Shown: positions 47,801 through 56,644, counted from the first letter of the stretch. The stretch is 64,000 nucleotides of DNA from an uncultured Desulfuromonas sp. (GCF_963678835.1 NZ_OY787469.1:3162001-3226000), one strand, 5' to 3'. The notes: generated by a model not told the origin, from the letters alone. Numbers and translations are program-made.

Positions 47801-50800
47801 ACCGGACAGACCGTTGAGGATGTCGTCTCCCGCCATGCCGAGTATCGTGTCGGCGAAATCGGTCCCAACCAGTACATCATCGCCCACAGTCCCGGTTACG
47901 ACTTTCGCCAAAATATCCTCTCTTTGCCAAATCGTCCCGTCACTGAACACTATCTGCTGAATCTGATTAAAATTATGGAAATAATCCAAGACCGTAATCC
48001 GATCTCCCGTATTTGTATTTGAGATCGTCAGGTTGTCATAAAGAGAGTCGTCATCCGGTGTGCGGCGAATCAGAATGTCATCGGGCGAAACCCCCTGCTT
48101 AAACTGGAGGATATTCAGCGCGTCAGGATCCGAATCGAAGTAACGGGAAATGGTATCCACACCGTCACCAGGACCGAACAAATAGAGATCATGACCGCTG
48201 CCGCCGCTAAGATAATCATTGCCCGCTCCGCCCTCGAGGACATCGTCTCCCGCATGGCCGTAAAGATCATCATTGCCTTGATCTCCAAAGAGCTGGTCAT
48301 TTCCGGCACCGCCTTTGATTTCATCATCTCCATACGCCCCGTTCAGGATGTCGTCAGTGTCATCGCCCTCAAGAAAAAGTCGGGTAATATAGCTGCTGTC
48401 GAGGGTTTGGATGAGCTGTTGCCAGTCAAACGTCCGTCCATCGACAAAAGTAAACGTCTCTATCGCCCCGTCCAGACCATCAACAATCTGCAAATAAAGA
48501 TCGGCATCAGAGTCAGTCAATAAAAAATCGTTTGCACTGTAATAGATTGAAAGGTGAGAGACATCAATGCCGAAACCAAATTCGACCGTATCATTGCCGG
48601 AAGAATCGATAATAAAGTCATTCCCATGAGACCAGTTGTCGAGGTAGCCGGTTCTTTTATTGATCTGATAGAGGTCGTCTCCATCTTCTCCGTAGAAAAT
48701 AAATCTGCCTTGCCCGGAGGTAAGCGTATCGTCACCGCCATTGCCGTGAAGAAAGTTGGAGTCCTCCTGAGCGCGAAAGAGATCATTACCGCTACCTCCC
48801 CAGGTCGGCATTGCACCCGCCGCCGGGGCCTGCTGCGTTTCCTGCAGAGCTAAACTTGTCCCGTCATCTTCTAAAGCCAGCAGTTGTTGCCAGTCCAGAC
48901 TGGCTCCATCCGCGAAGGTAAACGTTTCGATCACACCTTGCAGGCCGTTCTTGATTCCGATCCAGTCATTATTGCCGTAGTTGAGGATTATATCCGTGCC
49001 GTTTTCAAAAATTTGCAGGTCGCTGACCGCAATCCCTTCACCGAACTCCAGAGTATCGAGGCCGGAATTGTCGGTGATGGCTGAAACCGTTCCGGAGACA
49101 ACAACGCCGTCACCACGATCAAGGTGATAGTGGTCGTTGCCGTCTCCTCCGTCCATATAATCAAGGCCGCTCCCGCCGACGAGCTCGTCATTGCCGTTAC
49201 CTCCGAACAAAATGTCGTCGCCACTATCGCCGGACAGGCTGTCGTCACCGTCTCCGCCGACCAACCGGTCTGCGCCTTCACCACCAATCAGGGTGTCGTC
49301 GCCGAGGGCTCCGTAAAGATGATCATGGCCGCCGCAGCCATACAACGCGTCTGCCCCGTCGCCACCGACAATGCTGTCTGAAAGATCAGACCCCTCAAAA
49401 ATATCGGGACGGGCCTCAATTCGTTGGATGAACTCTTGCCAATTATACGTTGAGCCATCATCGAAAGCATAAGTTTCCACTGAACCGTCATAGCCGCTCG
49501 CCACGGAAACCCAATCGGTTGAGCTGTAGCGAATAATCAGGTCCCGGCCGTCTTTAAACAGTTCAAAGTGTTCAATATCAATTCCCCGGCCAAAAACAAT
49601 GGTGTCGGCACCGGCAGCATCAACGACGGAATCAACAACGCCATCCTGCATACCGCCGTCGCCGAGGTTGAGCCGATACAAATCGTCGCCTCCGTCGCCG
49701 CTCAGATAATCAACACCGCGACCGCCGATCAACCGGTCCGCACCTTCACCACCGAACAGGTCATCATCGCCGTCGCCGCCGAACACACGGTCATCGCCCA
49801 GGCCGCCTTCGAGATAATCGTTGTCGATGCCGCCGTCCAACAGGTCGGCACCGTCTCCACCCCACAGGTGATCCGTCCCGGCATCGCCGGATAATTGGTC
49901 GTCACCTTGATCACCGACCAAGGAATCGGCGCCTAGCCCGCCTCGAAGAAGATCGTTTCCGAGTCCGCCGAAAAGGGTATCGTCGCCTTCGCCGCCATCG
50001 AGACTGTCGTCGCCTTCTCCCCCCACAAGTTGATCATCACCGGTGCCGCCGAAGAGCAAGTCATCACCCTCCATGCCATGGAGGAGATCATCTCCATCGT
50101 CGCCGAAGAGCTGGTCATTGCCGACATCGCCTTGCAAGGTGTCATTTCCGGCCCCCCCGCTTAGAATGTCGTCACCATCTTCACCAAAAAGGATGTCGTT
50201 GTCTTCTTCGCCAAAAAGATAATCATCGCCGCAGCCACCCTGCAATTCATCTTCACCGGCCCCGCCCCACAGGGCATCGTTGTCTTCTTGTCCCATCAAC
50301 AGATCGTTGCCTGTGCCTCCTACCAGGCTGTCACACCCGGCGCCACCAACCAAAATGTCGTTGCCGTCCTCACCATTGAGGTAATCATTGCCGGCAATCA
50401 GCTGGTCTGAGCTGTCGCCATAAAGCTCATCATCCCCCGTTCCGCCATACAGGATGTCCGAACCGCCCATGCCGTAAATTTTATCATTGCCCGTTCCACC
50501 ATCCAGAAAATCTTCACCATGCAAGGTTTCATCCAGCAAGGCAATACCGTTGTCGCCGTTTATCATGTCATCCCCGTCTCCACCAAGGATGATATCGCTT
50601 CCAGCACCGCCAAAACTTTTATCAGCTCCGGTTTCCAGATAAATGGTGTCGTTTCCAGCGCCTCCAAAAACGGCGTCGTTGCCGGATCCAGCATAGATGG
50701 TGTCATCACCGCTTCCGGAAGCATCCTCTACAGCCAGACTGGAATAACTGTACGTATAGGTGATATCACCATTTGCATTGGTGTTGATTATTTCCTCCAC

Positions 50801-52924
50801 ATCCCAACTTTTCCAGTCTGGGGAATAAATATTTTCATCACCGTTAATGTAATCATCGCCACCTCCGGCAACGATAAAATCGTCACCGTCGCCACCGGCG
50901 ATAAAATCCTCCGCGGCGCCAGTGACGATTTTATCGTTGCCGTCTTCAGCGTCCACCAGATCGCCTCTAACACCGCTGGCAGCTTCAGTTGATCCGGTAA
51001 GAATAAAGTCACCGAGGTTTCCCCGATGCTCACCAAACAGCAAATCATCTCCATCACCACCGTGCAGCAGGTCCGCACCCGCTCCGCCGACCAGCACATC
51101 CGCATTCAAGCTGCCGTCGATATAGTCACGGCCATCTTCACCATTAGCCACAATTCCTTCGCTGTTGCCATTTTCAACCAGCAGCCTGTCGTCACCCTGG
51201 CCGAGTTCAATGGTATCATTCCCGCCACGGATGAGATGAACGGTGTCGTCGCCGTCGCCGCTGTCGATAAAGTCATTTTCCGCACTGTCATACAGGGTGT
51301 CGTCACGTGTTTCGCTGGTGCCGTTGGTAACGACATTGCCGAGATCATCGTAACTGTACTGAATGCCGGCTTGTTCGGGGTCGGCGTCAATGGGGCTTAA
51401 ATCGCCGAGGATATCGCGGCTTGTTTGCGGTGCTTCGGTGGTGCCGGTTGTAAAGCCGTCATCGGCGACGGTCAGATCCAAGGTGTTCAGAGCGGCGTAG
51501 TCCATTTCGTTGCCGTCTTCATCCACGGTGATGATTGTTGCGCTAAGGGAGATGTTGCCGTCAATAATGAGTTCGCCCTGCTCAAGCAGAGCAAAAGAAA
51601 AAAGGGTTTGTCCGTCGACGGCGTCGAGGGTGATTTCACCATTGACGAAATCGAGCTGTTGCCCTTCGTACACCAAGGTCAACTGACTGCCATCAACGTT
51701 GCCGGAAAGCTGAATGACGATTTTATCTCCGGCCGCTAACGCTTGGTTTACCCCGAGGCTGAAACTTAAGGAGCCCCACTCGGCCAGGGTTGAGGAGAGA
51801 TCATCGGCGATGTAGTTTTCCAGGGTGAACGGGTTGGTGGTATCGAGGGTCAGCGCGGCTTCGAAACAAAAGGTCAGGTTAATACCGAAGCGTTCGAAAA
51901 GTTGATTCGGGTTGCTGATGTCGTTGATGGTGATGCTGTTGGTGGTGCCGGTCGTTGCCCCGTCCAGAAGAGAACCGGTGATCAGTACAGTTTCGGTCAA
52001 CGGATTCCACTCGTAAGTGAGACCGTTGGTTGAATCGATGAAGGTATAGAGCGTCTGCGAGGTGTTTGAGTAATATGATTCAATTGCCGTATTGAGCAGA
52101 TCCAAGTTGCCGACGGTGATGTGGTTGGTGTCGGAGTCGGAGATTTCCGTGTCGGTGATGGTGTCCTGGCCATCGCCGGGCAGATAGAAATAAGTATCAT
52201 CGCCCTCGCCACCGTAGAGGGTATCGTCGCCGACGCCTCCTTCGATATAGTCATCACCGGAATAACCATAGATGGTGTCATTACCGGCCATGCCGTAAAG
52301 GCGGTCATTACGATCACCGGACCAGTTTGGTGAGGTACCGCGCACGGTATCCGTATCGTTACCGCCAAAGGCGATCGTATAGTCAGGGTTGGGATCCGTG
52401 ACATCCAGCAAATTCGGATCATTGAGCGTGATGTCTAGTGCAACATCTTCATAAATCACGGCAGTGTCGGTTTTCGTCAAGTCGTTGATGTTGGCTGCAA
52501 TCAGATTAAAAAGCATTTCGGCACGGTCTTGAAGGTAATTGCTGCTCAGTTCTCCTTCACTAGTTGCTGAATCATATAGGTCAAGCTCACCGTTCTGATT
52601 GAAATCGTTATAGATACTATCATCTCCAGTGACGGCAAAAGGATTAAGGCTCACCAGAGCGTAGCGATAGGCAATATTATTTTGACAGGCAGATATTATT
52701 TGGGACGATGAAAGGTTTACCAGCGAGGTAAGTAGTAGATTTTGAATTAATAGCTGTTTCAAGTTCAACCAATCTTTCTTGCAGGCTTGTCCGGGTATCA
52801 AACGGTGGTGGAGAAATTCGATCATTCGGCGCTTCACCATTACTGATCGGTATTGCTGCCGAATTCTCCAACAACAATGCTGATAACGCATTAACCAACG
52901 ACTCTTCCGACTTACCCGGATCAA
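44819..52924 (-). CDS. Giant RTX calcium-binding exoprotein, type I secretion substrate
   Basis: Open frame of 2701 codons. The first 80 or so codons overlap the lipase gene out of frame and are probably not native; homologous protein begins near 52690 (NIAYRYALVSLNPFAVTGDD), matching the C-terminal part of the lipase-RTX protein at 59637. By eye about a hundred RTX nonapeptides of the form GGxGxDxLx follow, interspersed with HCBP-related segments such as SDRLTYLQDGDDLIVRVDG. The C-terminus (FGDEVTADGFAFFMDGDTLQ and on to NAWEMAV) is a typical HlyA-like secretion signal. It should fold with Ca2+ outside the cell. Its true start is unresolved; it may be translated by frameshift or reinitiation from the lipase gene, or the pair may be a broken fusion. 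Confidence 0.88.
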   Translation of the reverse strand: MIRVSRKSRWLMRYQHCCWRIRQQYRSVMVKRRMIEFLHHRLIPGQACKKDWLNLKQLLIQNLLLTSLVNLSSSQIISACQNNIAYRYALVSLNPFAVTGDDSIYNDFNQNGELDLYDSATSEGELSSNYLQDRAEMLFNLIAANINDLTKTDTAVIYEDVALDITLNDPNLLDVTDPNPDYTIAFGGNDTDTVRGTSPNWSGDRNDRLYGMAGNDTIYGYSGDDYIEGGVGDDTLYGGEGDDTYFYLPGDGQDTITDTEISDSDTNHITVGNLDLLNTAIESYYSNTSQTLYTFIDSTNGLTYEWNPLTETVLITGSLLDGATTGTTNSITINDISNPNQLFERFGINLTFCFEAALTLDTTNPFTLENYIADDLSSTLAEWGSLSFSLGVNQALAAGDKIVIQLSGNVDGSQLTLVYEGQQLDFVNGEITLDAVDGQTLFSFALLEQGELIIDGNISLSATIITVDEDGNEMDYAALNTLDLTVADDGFTTGTTEAPQTSRDILGDLSPIDADPEQAGIQYSYDDLGNVVTNGTSETRDDTLYDSAENDFIDSGDGDDTVHLIRGGNDTIELGQGDDRLLVENGNSEGIVANGEDGRDYIDGSLNADVLVGGAGADLLHGGDGDDLLFGEHRGNLGDFILTGSTEAASGVRGDLVDAEDGNDKIVTGAAEDFIAGGDGDDFIVAGGGDDYINGDENIYSPDWKSWDVEEIINTNANGDITYTYSYSSLAVEDASGSGDDTIYAGSGNDAVFGGAGNDTIYLETGADKSFGGAGSDIILGGDGDDMINGDNGIALLDETLHGEDFLDGGTGNDKIYGMGGSDILYGGTGDDELYGDSSDQLIAGNDYLNGEDGNDILVGGAGCDSLVGGTGNDLLMGQEDNDALWGGAGEDELQGGCGDDYLFGEEDNDILFGEDGDDILSGGAGNDTLQGDVGNDQLFGDDGDDLLHGMEGDDLLFGGTGDDQLVGGEGDDSLDGGEGDDTLFGGLGNDLLRGGLGADSLVGDQGDDQLSGDAGTDHLWGGDGADLLDGGIDNDYLEGGLGDDRVFGGDGDDDLFGGEGADRLIGGRGVDYLSGDGGDDLYRLNLGDGGMQDGVVDSVVDAAGADTIVFGRGIDIEHFELFKDGRDLIIRYSSTDWVSVASGYDGSVETYAFDDGSTYNWQEFIQRIEARPDIFEGSDLSDSIVGGDGADALYGCGGHDHLYGALGDDTLIGGEGADRLVGGDGDDSLSGDSGDDILFGGNGNDELVGGSGLDYMDGGDGNDHYHLDRGDGVVVSGTVSAITDNSGLDTLEFGEGIAVSDLQIFENGTDIILNYGNNDWIGIKNGLQGVIETFTFADGASLDWQQLLALEDDGTSLALQETQQAPAAGAMPTWGGSGNDLFRAQEDSNFLHGNGGDDTLTSGQGRFIFYGEDGDDLYQINKRTGYLDNWSHGNDFIIDSSGNDTVEFGFGIDVSHLSIYYSANDFLLTDSDADLYLQIVDGLDGAIETFTFVDGRTFDWQQLIQTLDSSYITRLFLEGDDTDDILNGAYGDDEIKGGAGNDQLFGDQGNDDLYGHAGDDVLEGGAGNDYLSGGSGHDLYLFGPGDGVDTISRYFDSDPDALNILQFKQGVSPDDILIRRTPDDDSLYDNLTISNTNTGDRITVLDYFHNFNQIQQIVFSDGTIWQREDILAKVVTGTVGDDVLVGTDFADTILGMAGDDILNGLSGDDHVDGGLGNDELYGGAGNDTLDGNEGDDLLEGGDGSDELYGGTGYDILEGNEGDDLLEGGDGSDELYGGTGYDILEGNEGDDFLEGGGGDDELYGGADNDVLEGNEGDDLLEGGDGDDELYGGDGDDELYGGDGDDRLNGGEGDDSLSGGFGSDTLTGGAGDDVYDYEYGNGADVIDNSGGGSDGLIFGDIASDRLTYLQDGDDLIVRVDDDETNQVTITNWFAGSDYQLAYIQSFGEDAIDAATVNTLLSEPGGEGNENPPVESQFDSVITGTESAEQLVGSNGMDLLQGLAGDDQIFGLAGADELNGGDGSDYLDGGDGNDVQLGEAGDDQLGGDAGNDTLIGGAGDDIYVYGAGSGADTIDNSGGGTDWLIFTDGITSDRLTYLQDGDDLIVRVDGDETTQVTINNWFLDSAYTIDYIQPDGEYGLPAAQIETLLTGGSSDFDSIVEGTDSAEQLVGTSGRDQLNAYAGDDQLFGLAGADELNGGDGADYLDGGAGDDIQSGGAGDDQLGGDAGNDTLIGGTGNDIYVYASGSGADTIDNSDGGTDWLIFTNDITSARLTYLQDGDDLIVRIDGDAATQVTIRDWFVGTEYQLAYLQPSGESAIAAATINELFAESGGGDNGGLPAESEFDSVTTGTDSAEQLVGTSGMDLLQGLAGDDQLFGLSGDDWLVAGDGSDYLDGGAGNDVQLGEAGADQLGGDAGNDLLIGGADDDIYVYRAGSGADTIDNRGGGTDWLIFTDDITQNRLSYHRSGDDLLVKIDGDETTMVTVKHWFDGDDYKLSYIQPSGGYGISATSIESQLSTTPDSGFDTLIVGTDGADTLTSASTADQLHGYDGDDQLTGLDGNDELSGDDGNDLLYGGAGNDTYLFNLGDGSDSLYDESGTDSIVFGDEVTADGFAFFMDGDTLQIGYGTDDVVTLANYSNSTTGNRIESITLSDGSSLSDSDITQIIQDISAYAVAEGISVTSLDDVRQNDGLLTIVANAWEMAV
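45355..47060 (-). repeat. Large tandem modules in the RTX gene, about 540 bases each
   Basis: Module starts are seen near 47060 (FDSVITGTESAEQLVG), 46460 (FDSIVEGTDSAEQLVG), 45900 (FDSVTTGTDSAEQLVG) and a diverged one at 45360 (FDTLIVGTDGADTL). Each holds about six RTX nonapeptides, a linker GADTIDNSGGGTDWLIF and one HCBP-related strand set. High identity suggests recent expansion. Confidence 0.85.
47340..47770 (-). repeat. Short perfect tandem repeats (27 and 81 bases) in the RTX gene
   Basis: Codon blocks for GGDGDDELY recur every 27 bases at 47390-47470, and an 81-base unit encoding SDELYGGTGYDILEGNEGDD repeats nearly perfectly at 47560-47720. Copy number could change by slippage without breaking the frame. 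Confidence 0.8.
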
Positions 52925-53930
52925 ACGAGGTAGCTTGAAGCAAGGAACCTGTTTCCGTTAACGTAAAATCAGGGTTCAACATTTCCAACAGCGCCTGAAC
53001 GCCAAGGGCGTCAACCATTTGCGACATACTGTGGCTGTTCTTTTCAGTCGTCAGATAACGTTCCGAAGTTGCCGCAGTTCCTGTGAGACTACCGGCAACA
53101 CCATCAGCATCATCACCGGGCACCGTATCTTCCGACTCAATCGTAAACAGACGATCACTTAATGACTCAAACGATGAGGCAGGAGAAACAGACAGGTAAT
53201 CAGCAAACATGGCGACAATCTCATCGGTCCAGCCACGGGAACTGATCGGATCAAATCCAGGTGCATTGAAGGTAACCGTCTGGTCAAACAGTTCAGGGAA
53301 TAATCTTTGAGCAAAAGCAGCCAGATGTCCGCCAAGGCTGTGTCCGGTTAATGTAATGGTATCTCCTTCAGAGAGGAGTACACCCAGCCCCTGGCCGTTA
53401 TAGCCGGCATCCAAGACATAGTAATCGGTCCCGCCAACTTCATCATAGCCATAAACCACATACGATTGATTCGTGGGCAAAGATTCCCCAGGCATGGCAT
53501 AGTGCATTGTCCAGGAAAGCTGCAGCACATCCGTCTGGCTGCTCTCTGCGGTCAATCGCATAATGTAGTTGAACATGCTGACAGCCTGATTAATCGCGAC
53601 ACCGTATCCTCCGATATCAGCAAGATCTGCATTCAGGAGGTCTTCGGAGTTGTAAAGGGATTCAGGTTCAGTTCCACAGATAGAGAGAATCTTTTCACTG
53701 CCGTTACCATAGAGCGATGCTTTGAAACCGCTATCGTCGTTGGGGTGATGGCTGAGGACGGAGTAGTTTTCTTTGGTGGCGTAAAATATCTTTTCTGCAA
53801 GTTTTTGCGGGGCTCGTTCAGCGGCAACGGCAGCACTAATTGCATCACCACCAGCCAAATGGTTATCATCCCATTCAACATAAGCAAGATCGGCAAACCA
53901 GGAATACTTATAAAGTTCAGAAATGTCCAT
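52677..53930 (-). CDS. Secreted-type lipase, copy 1, joined out of frame to the RTX gene
   Basis: 417 residues, ATG at 53930 with GGGGGA upstream. The alpha/beta-hydrolase nucleophile elbow is TLTGHSLGGHLAAFAQ; a downstream HSMSQMVDALG may hold the catalytic His, and VTFNAPGFDPISSRGW follows the elbow as in class 3-like lipases. There is no Sec signal peptide, which fits type I export through a C-terminal RTX tail. Homology to copy 2 ends at KPFIVPNN (52695); four more codons lead to TAA, while the RTX frame continues one base out of phase. It starts 11 bases after the stop of the 229-residue membrane-protein gene. Confidence 0.88.
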   Translation of the reverse strand: MDISELYKYSWFADLAYVEWDDNHLAGGDAISAAVAAERAPQKLAEKIFYATKENYSVLSHHPNDDSGFKASLYGNGSEKILSICGTEPESLYNSEDLLNADLADIGGYGVAINQAVSMFNYIMRLTAESSQTDVLQLSWTMHYAMPGESLPTNQSYVVYGYDEVGGTDYYVLDAGYNGQGLGVLLSEGDTITLTGHSLGGHLAAFAQRLFPELFDQTVTFNAPGFDPISSRGWTDEIVAMFADYLSVSPASSFESLSDRLFTIESEDTVPGDDADGVAGSLTGTAATSERYLTTEKNSHSMSQMVDALGVQALLEMLNPDFTLTETGSLLQATSFDPGKSEESLVNALSALLLENSAAIPISNGEAPNDRISPPPFDTRTSLQERLVELETAINSKSTTYLAGKPFIVPNNICLSK

Positions 53931-53941
53931 AATTCCCCCGT

Positions 53942-54631
53942 TTATAATTTATTGATTGGCGCTAATACAGCTTTCACTAAGTCGCTTGGGTATATCTTCT
54001 TTTTCTGATTTCTACCGCTGCAAATCCATGGTGAATAGCTGAACCCTGTCAAATTAAAAAACAACATATCAGCCCAACCACCATGAATTTTGAATTCATT
54101 CGCTTCTCCAAGAACTTCATTGCTGTTTCGATCTTTAATTTGCTGCTTTATAATTCCTATTCTATTTGTTATTTTTTTCCTTGTTGTCACTAACTCATAT
54201 TGGCTTAAAAACTGGTCAACTTTTTTATATGTCGGCTTTCCATTCTCCATAAAATATCGAATTTTATCTTTATCGCTCTCTCCTTCAGTAAATTCAAACC
54301 CATACTCGGCCCAGCCTCTAATGCCAGCAGCACCAAGAAAACTCTCCGCCTCCGCCGTCCGGTACACATGCAAGCCTGCTTCTTCGTTACAGAGTTTGGT
54401 CGCCTGTTGCCCGATCTGATAGACATCCCAAAAGACCACAATCAGCATGACAAACGTGCAGAATGCAGATACGACCACCCCATACCACTGAAGTGGCTTT
54501 CTTTCCAGGAGTCGTATCGGTACCCCTATCACCGAAACAATGAACCAAAAGGCAAATGGTGCGACAAGCAGCAAACCAAAACCGTGGGTGTAATAACGTG
54601 TCCCAAAAATTTCAAATACACCTGCATCCAT
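53942..54631 (-). CDS. Two-helix membrane protein paired with lipase copy 1 (candidate immunity or partner)
   Basis: 229 residues. Two N-terminal membrane helices (GLLLVAPFAFWFIVSVIGV, about 18-37, and VVSAFCTFVMLIVVFWDVY, about 53-71) are followed by a soluble domain starting KLCNEEAGLHVYRTAEAESF. The first 150 residues are almost identical to the copy at 58891-59580; the last 80 differ strongly (KKIYPSDLVKAVLAPINKL here). AAGGAG lies upstream. I do not recognise a named family. Strict placement before a lipase gene suggests an immunity protein or membrane-anchored folding partner. Confidence 0.75.
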   Translation of the reverse strand: MDAGVFEIFGTRYYTHGFGLLLVAPFAFWFIVSVIGVPIRLLERKPLQWYGVVVSAFCTFVMLIVVFWDVYQIGQQATKLCNEEAGLHVYRTAEAESFLGAAGIRGWAEYGFEFTEGESDKDKIRYFMENGKPTYKKVDQFLSQYELVTTRKKITNRIGIIKQQIKDRNSNEVLGEANEFKIHGGWADMLFFNLTGFSYSPWICSGRNQKKKIYPSDLVKAVLAPINKL

Positions 54632-54649
54632 GTGCTAATTACTCCTTTT

Positions 54650-54850
54650 TCAAGCTTTAACGGCACCTTCTCCAAAAGATGGTGTCATTACCGGCCATGC
54701 CGTAAAGGCGGTCATTATGATCCAGCTAGCAGACTGGGTACCGCGCACGATATCTATAATGACAACTCCAAAAGCAATGGTACGTTCAGGGGGTGAAATC
54801 CGCGAGATCAAGCAAATAATCATTGAGTTCAATACTCAAATGTCTTCATG
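54650..54850 (-). pseudogene. Degenerate remnant of a lipase-RTX C-terminus
   Basis: Minus-strand sequence aligns with the end of the gene at 59637-59800: traces of LNDPELLDV, DYTIAFGG and the shared end that reads YGMAGNDTIFW then a frame break to GAVKA. Several small indels destroy the frame. It ends with the same bases that precede the 229-residue protein gene in both copies, proving it belongs to the duplicated segment. Confidence 0.75.
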
Positions 54851-55146
54851 AATTAGAAACCGCTTGTATTTCCTCAAAATCATTCTTTTACCTCACAACA
54901 GACATAAGGCTCACTCATTATCCATTTCAGCAGCTAAGGATCAGCGCTCAGTTACAACGCTAAAGGATAAGGCTTGGTTCAAGGCAACATCCAAACAAGC
55001 CAGTTCAACATTAGTGCGGGCCATCTTTTTAATCGCGATTGTCGTTTTGGCGTAATCGAAGCTGGGAACTTGAGAACACACACCCATGGAGAGCAAAGCA
55101 GTAACAGCAGACACGCTAGATTGGCGATTTGATCGTCATCATTTCA
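54851..55146. other. Decayed spacer, no intact gene
   Basis: About 300 bases between the duplicated promoter and the RTX remnant. In the sister copy this interval holds the 255-residue membrane protein and the lipase-RTX gene, so a deletion of roughly 2 kb is likely. One 46-codon minus-strand frame (start 55087) lacks a ribosome site. Confidence 0.4.
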
Positions 55147-55158
55147 ACCTCAATCGGT

Positions 55159-55236
55159 AAAATAGACATGCCGAGAATAGCAATCCATTAATATACGTCA
55201 ACAAATATAATTATTTTTTATATTTATTTAACAAAA
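55159..55236 (-). promoter_or_regulatory. Duplicated promoter region, left copy
   Basis: About 75 bases closely matching 61829-61905. On the minus strand: -35 TTGACG (55196-55201), 16-base spacer, -10 TATTCT (55174-55179), within an AT-rich tract TTAAATAAATATAAAA upstream. Confidence 0.6.
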
Positions 55237-55269
55237 TAGAGACATCAGAAATACGTATTTCACAAGAAA

Positions 55270-55490
55270 TCAACCAGGGAAAAATCGGAGAGGGAGAAGA
55301 TGCGCTATAAAAAAGAGAGCATTTATTCCCACTTCTCTCGTGCGAGGATGGGACTGTGCGGGGACGGGACGCTCATAAGAGCATAACTTTACTATCTCAG
55401 CCAAAGTCCAACCCTGCTCTGCCGCCAACATTTCTCCGCGCCGCACCGCCTGGCTCACTGCTGGCTGACTCATTCCCAACTCTTGGCGGA
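55270..55490 (-). pseudogene. C-terminal remnant of a second REP-associated transposase
   Basis: The frame read from the repeat junction gives ELGMSQPAVSQAVRRGEMLA then EQGWTLAE, the helix-turn-helix that closes many RAYT-type (Y1) transposases. Nothing of the catalytic domain remains. It is joined to a duplicated 34-base end of the neighbouring RAYT gene, so repeat-mediated recombination probably replaced its front. Confidence 0.6.
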
Positions 55491-55655
55491 ACCCAAAGGG
55501 GTCAGCCCTTGACTCGGGACAATTCCTCCAAAGCGGAACCCAAAGGGGTCAGCAAAGCGGAACCCAAAGGGGTCAGCAAAGCGGAACCCAAAGGGGTCAG
55601 CAAAGCGGAACCCAAAGGGGTCAGCCCTTGACTCGGGACAATTCCTCCAAAGCGA
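55485..55655. repeat. 24-base tandem repeat array and duplicated RAYT gene end
   Basis: Unit GCGGAACCCAAAGGGGTCAG plus CAAA occurs three full times and one partial time at 55533-55624, with one more partial copy at 55485. A 34-base block starting TCAGCCCTTGACTCGGGACA is identical at 55502 and 55621 and encodes the C-terminus of the RAYT protein. Confidence 0.85.
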
Positions 55656-56644
55656 GAGTCAGTCCCTTGTTATCCTGCAGCCGCTTCCCAAATCGCTGGC
55701 ATATTTTCGCAACCGCCGAATAACTTAAGCCGTCAAACATTTCTCCGATCTCCCGGTTGGCAGCAGCCGTCTGCCGCTTCAGCAGATAGATCGCCATATC
55801 CCGTGCGTGGCGATGTTCTTTTTTATTCAGATCCTGCGGACGGCAGCCATGGTATACACAAACCCGCTGGATAATATCCTCAACCCAATTTCCGACCTGC
55901 AAGGACTTGCGATACGAAACGTCTTCGCGCTCCACCTGGTCGGCGGACAATCTCTGTAAAATTTCGCGGACGAAACGTTCTCTACCCAGGACGAAGCCAC
56001 CGTAAAGTTTTTCCAGAGGACTCACCGTTTCCTCTTCAAGGGCCAATTCGACATATTCGCGGTATTTGCCAACGGCTTTGGTACTTTCGTCTGTCAACAA
56101 CGCCAGAACCTCTTTCCGACAGACCAAATCGTCTGCGCTTTGGCCGATATAGCTGCCATAGCTGCTGTGTGGATACTCATCAGGTCGCTCCTTGATCCCA
56201 GCCCTGACGGGGTTCAGGTGAATATAGCGGCTGAGTTCCAGTAGGTAATTGTCGCGGTCCACAACAATCGATTTGTAACGCCCCTGGAACAGATGTCCAC
56301 TGCGCTTGCGCTTGACGTTAAAATAGGTGGTGTACGAGCCGTTCAAATAATGCATCACCTTGGAAAGATTCGCCTCCGGCGTTTCAAGCAGGAGATGATA
56401 ATGATTCCCCATCAGCACGTAAGCATGGAGCACACAGCCGAAGCGCTCGCGAGCAATCTCAAGATAGTCCTTGAACCGCACGTAATCCCGCTGTGAAACA
56501 AATATTTTCTTGCGCTCATTCCCTCGGGCCGTGACGTGATAGAACGCCCCGGCAAATTCGATCCGTAATGGTCTGGACATCGTCCCCCCTCCCTTTGGAA
56601 TAGGCGAGCCACCTCAAATTTGTCCCATGTCAAGGGCTGACCCC
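55617..56644 (-). mobile_element. RAYT element bounded by about 27-base inverted repeats
   Basis: Left end GGGGTCAGCCCTTGACTCGG (from 55617) and right end CAAGGGCTGACCCC (to 56644) are inverted copies extending over about 27 bases with a few mismatches. The single gene inside is the Y1 transposase. Further GACCCCTTTACTTTTCC copies lie at the right flank (56640-56685). Confidence 0.7.
55621..56580 (-). CDS. REP-associated tyrosine (Y1) transposase
   Basis: 319 residues. The N-terminus PLRIEFAGAFYHVTARGNER is the RAYT hallmark. The HUH pair is in LMGNHYHLLLETPEA and the nucleophilic Tyr is in LSRYIHLNPVRAGI. SGHLFQGRYKSIVVDRDNYL is also conserved. The C-terminal half carries a DnaA-like or helix-turn-helix segment (KEHRHARDMAIYLLKRQT, then EIGEMFDGLSYSAVAKI). 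Full length, so probably functional. Such enzymes cut at REP-type repeats, and the flanking repeats are obvious substrates. Confidence 0.93.
   Translation of the reverse strand: MSRPLRIEFAGAFYHVTARGNERKKIFVSQRDYVRFKDYLEIARERFGCVLHAYVLMGNHYHLLLETPEANLSKVMHYLNGSYTTYFNVKRKRSGHLFQGRYKSIVVDRDNYLLELSRYIHLNPVRAGIKERPDEYPHSSYGSYIGQSADDLVCRKEVLALLTDESTKAVGKYREYVELALEEETVSPLEKLYGGFVLGRERFVREILQRLSADQVEREDVSYRKSLQVGNWVEDIIQRVCVYHGCRPQDLNKKEHRHARDMAIYLLKRQTAAANREIGEMFDGLSYSAVAKICQRFGKRLQDNKGLTLALEELSRVKG

Noticed and set aside
45473..48022. Long plus-strand open frames opposite the RTX gene (up to 371 codons)
   Set aside because: They mirror the codon repetition of the RTX repeats on the other strand, have Val/Ile/Thr-rich low-complexity products and no ribosome sites.
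52677..52700. A programmed frameshift signal joining lipase and RTX
   Set aside because: CCCAAAT occurs near the junction, but I see no convincing slippery heptamer with a downstream structure; kept as an open question, not a feature.
55356..55631. 91-codon plus-strand frame encoding EPKGVSKA repeats
   Set aside because: It is only a translation of the tandem repeat array; the RAYT gene reads the other strand.
55485..55655. 24-base repeats as a CRISPR array
   Set aside because: Units are directly adjacent with no unique spacers, and no cas genes are present.
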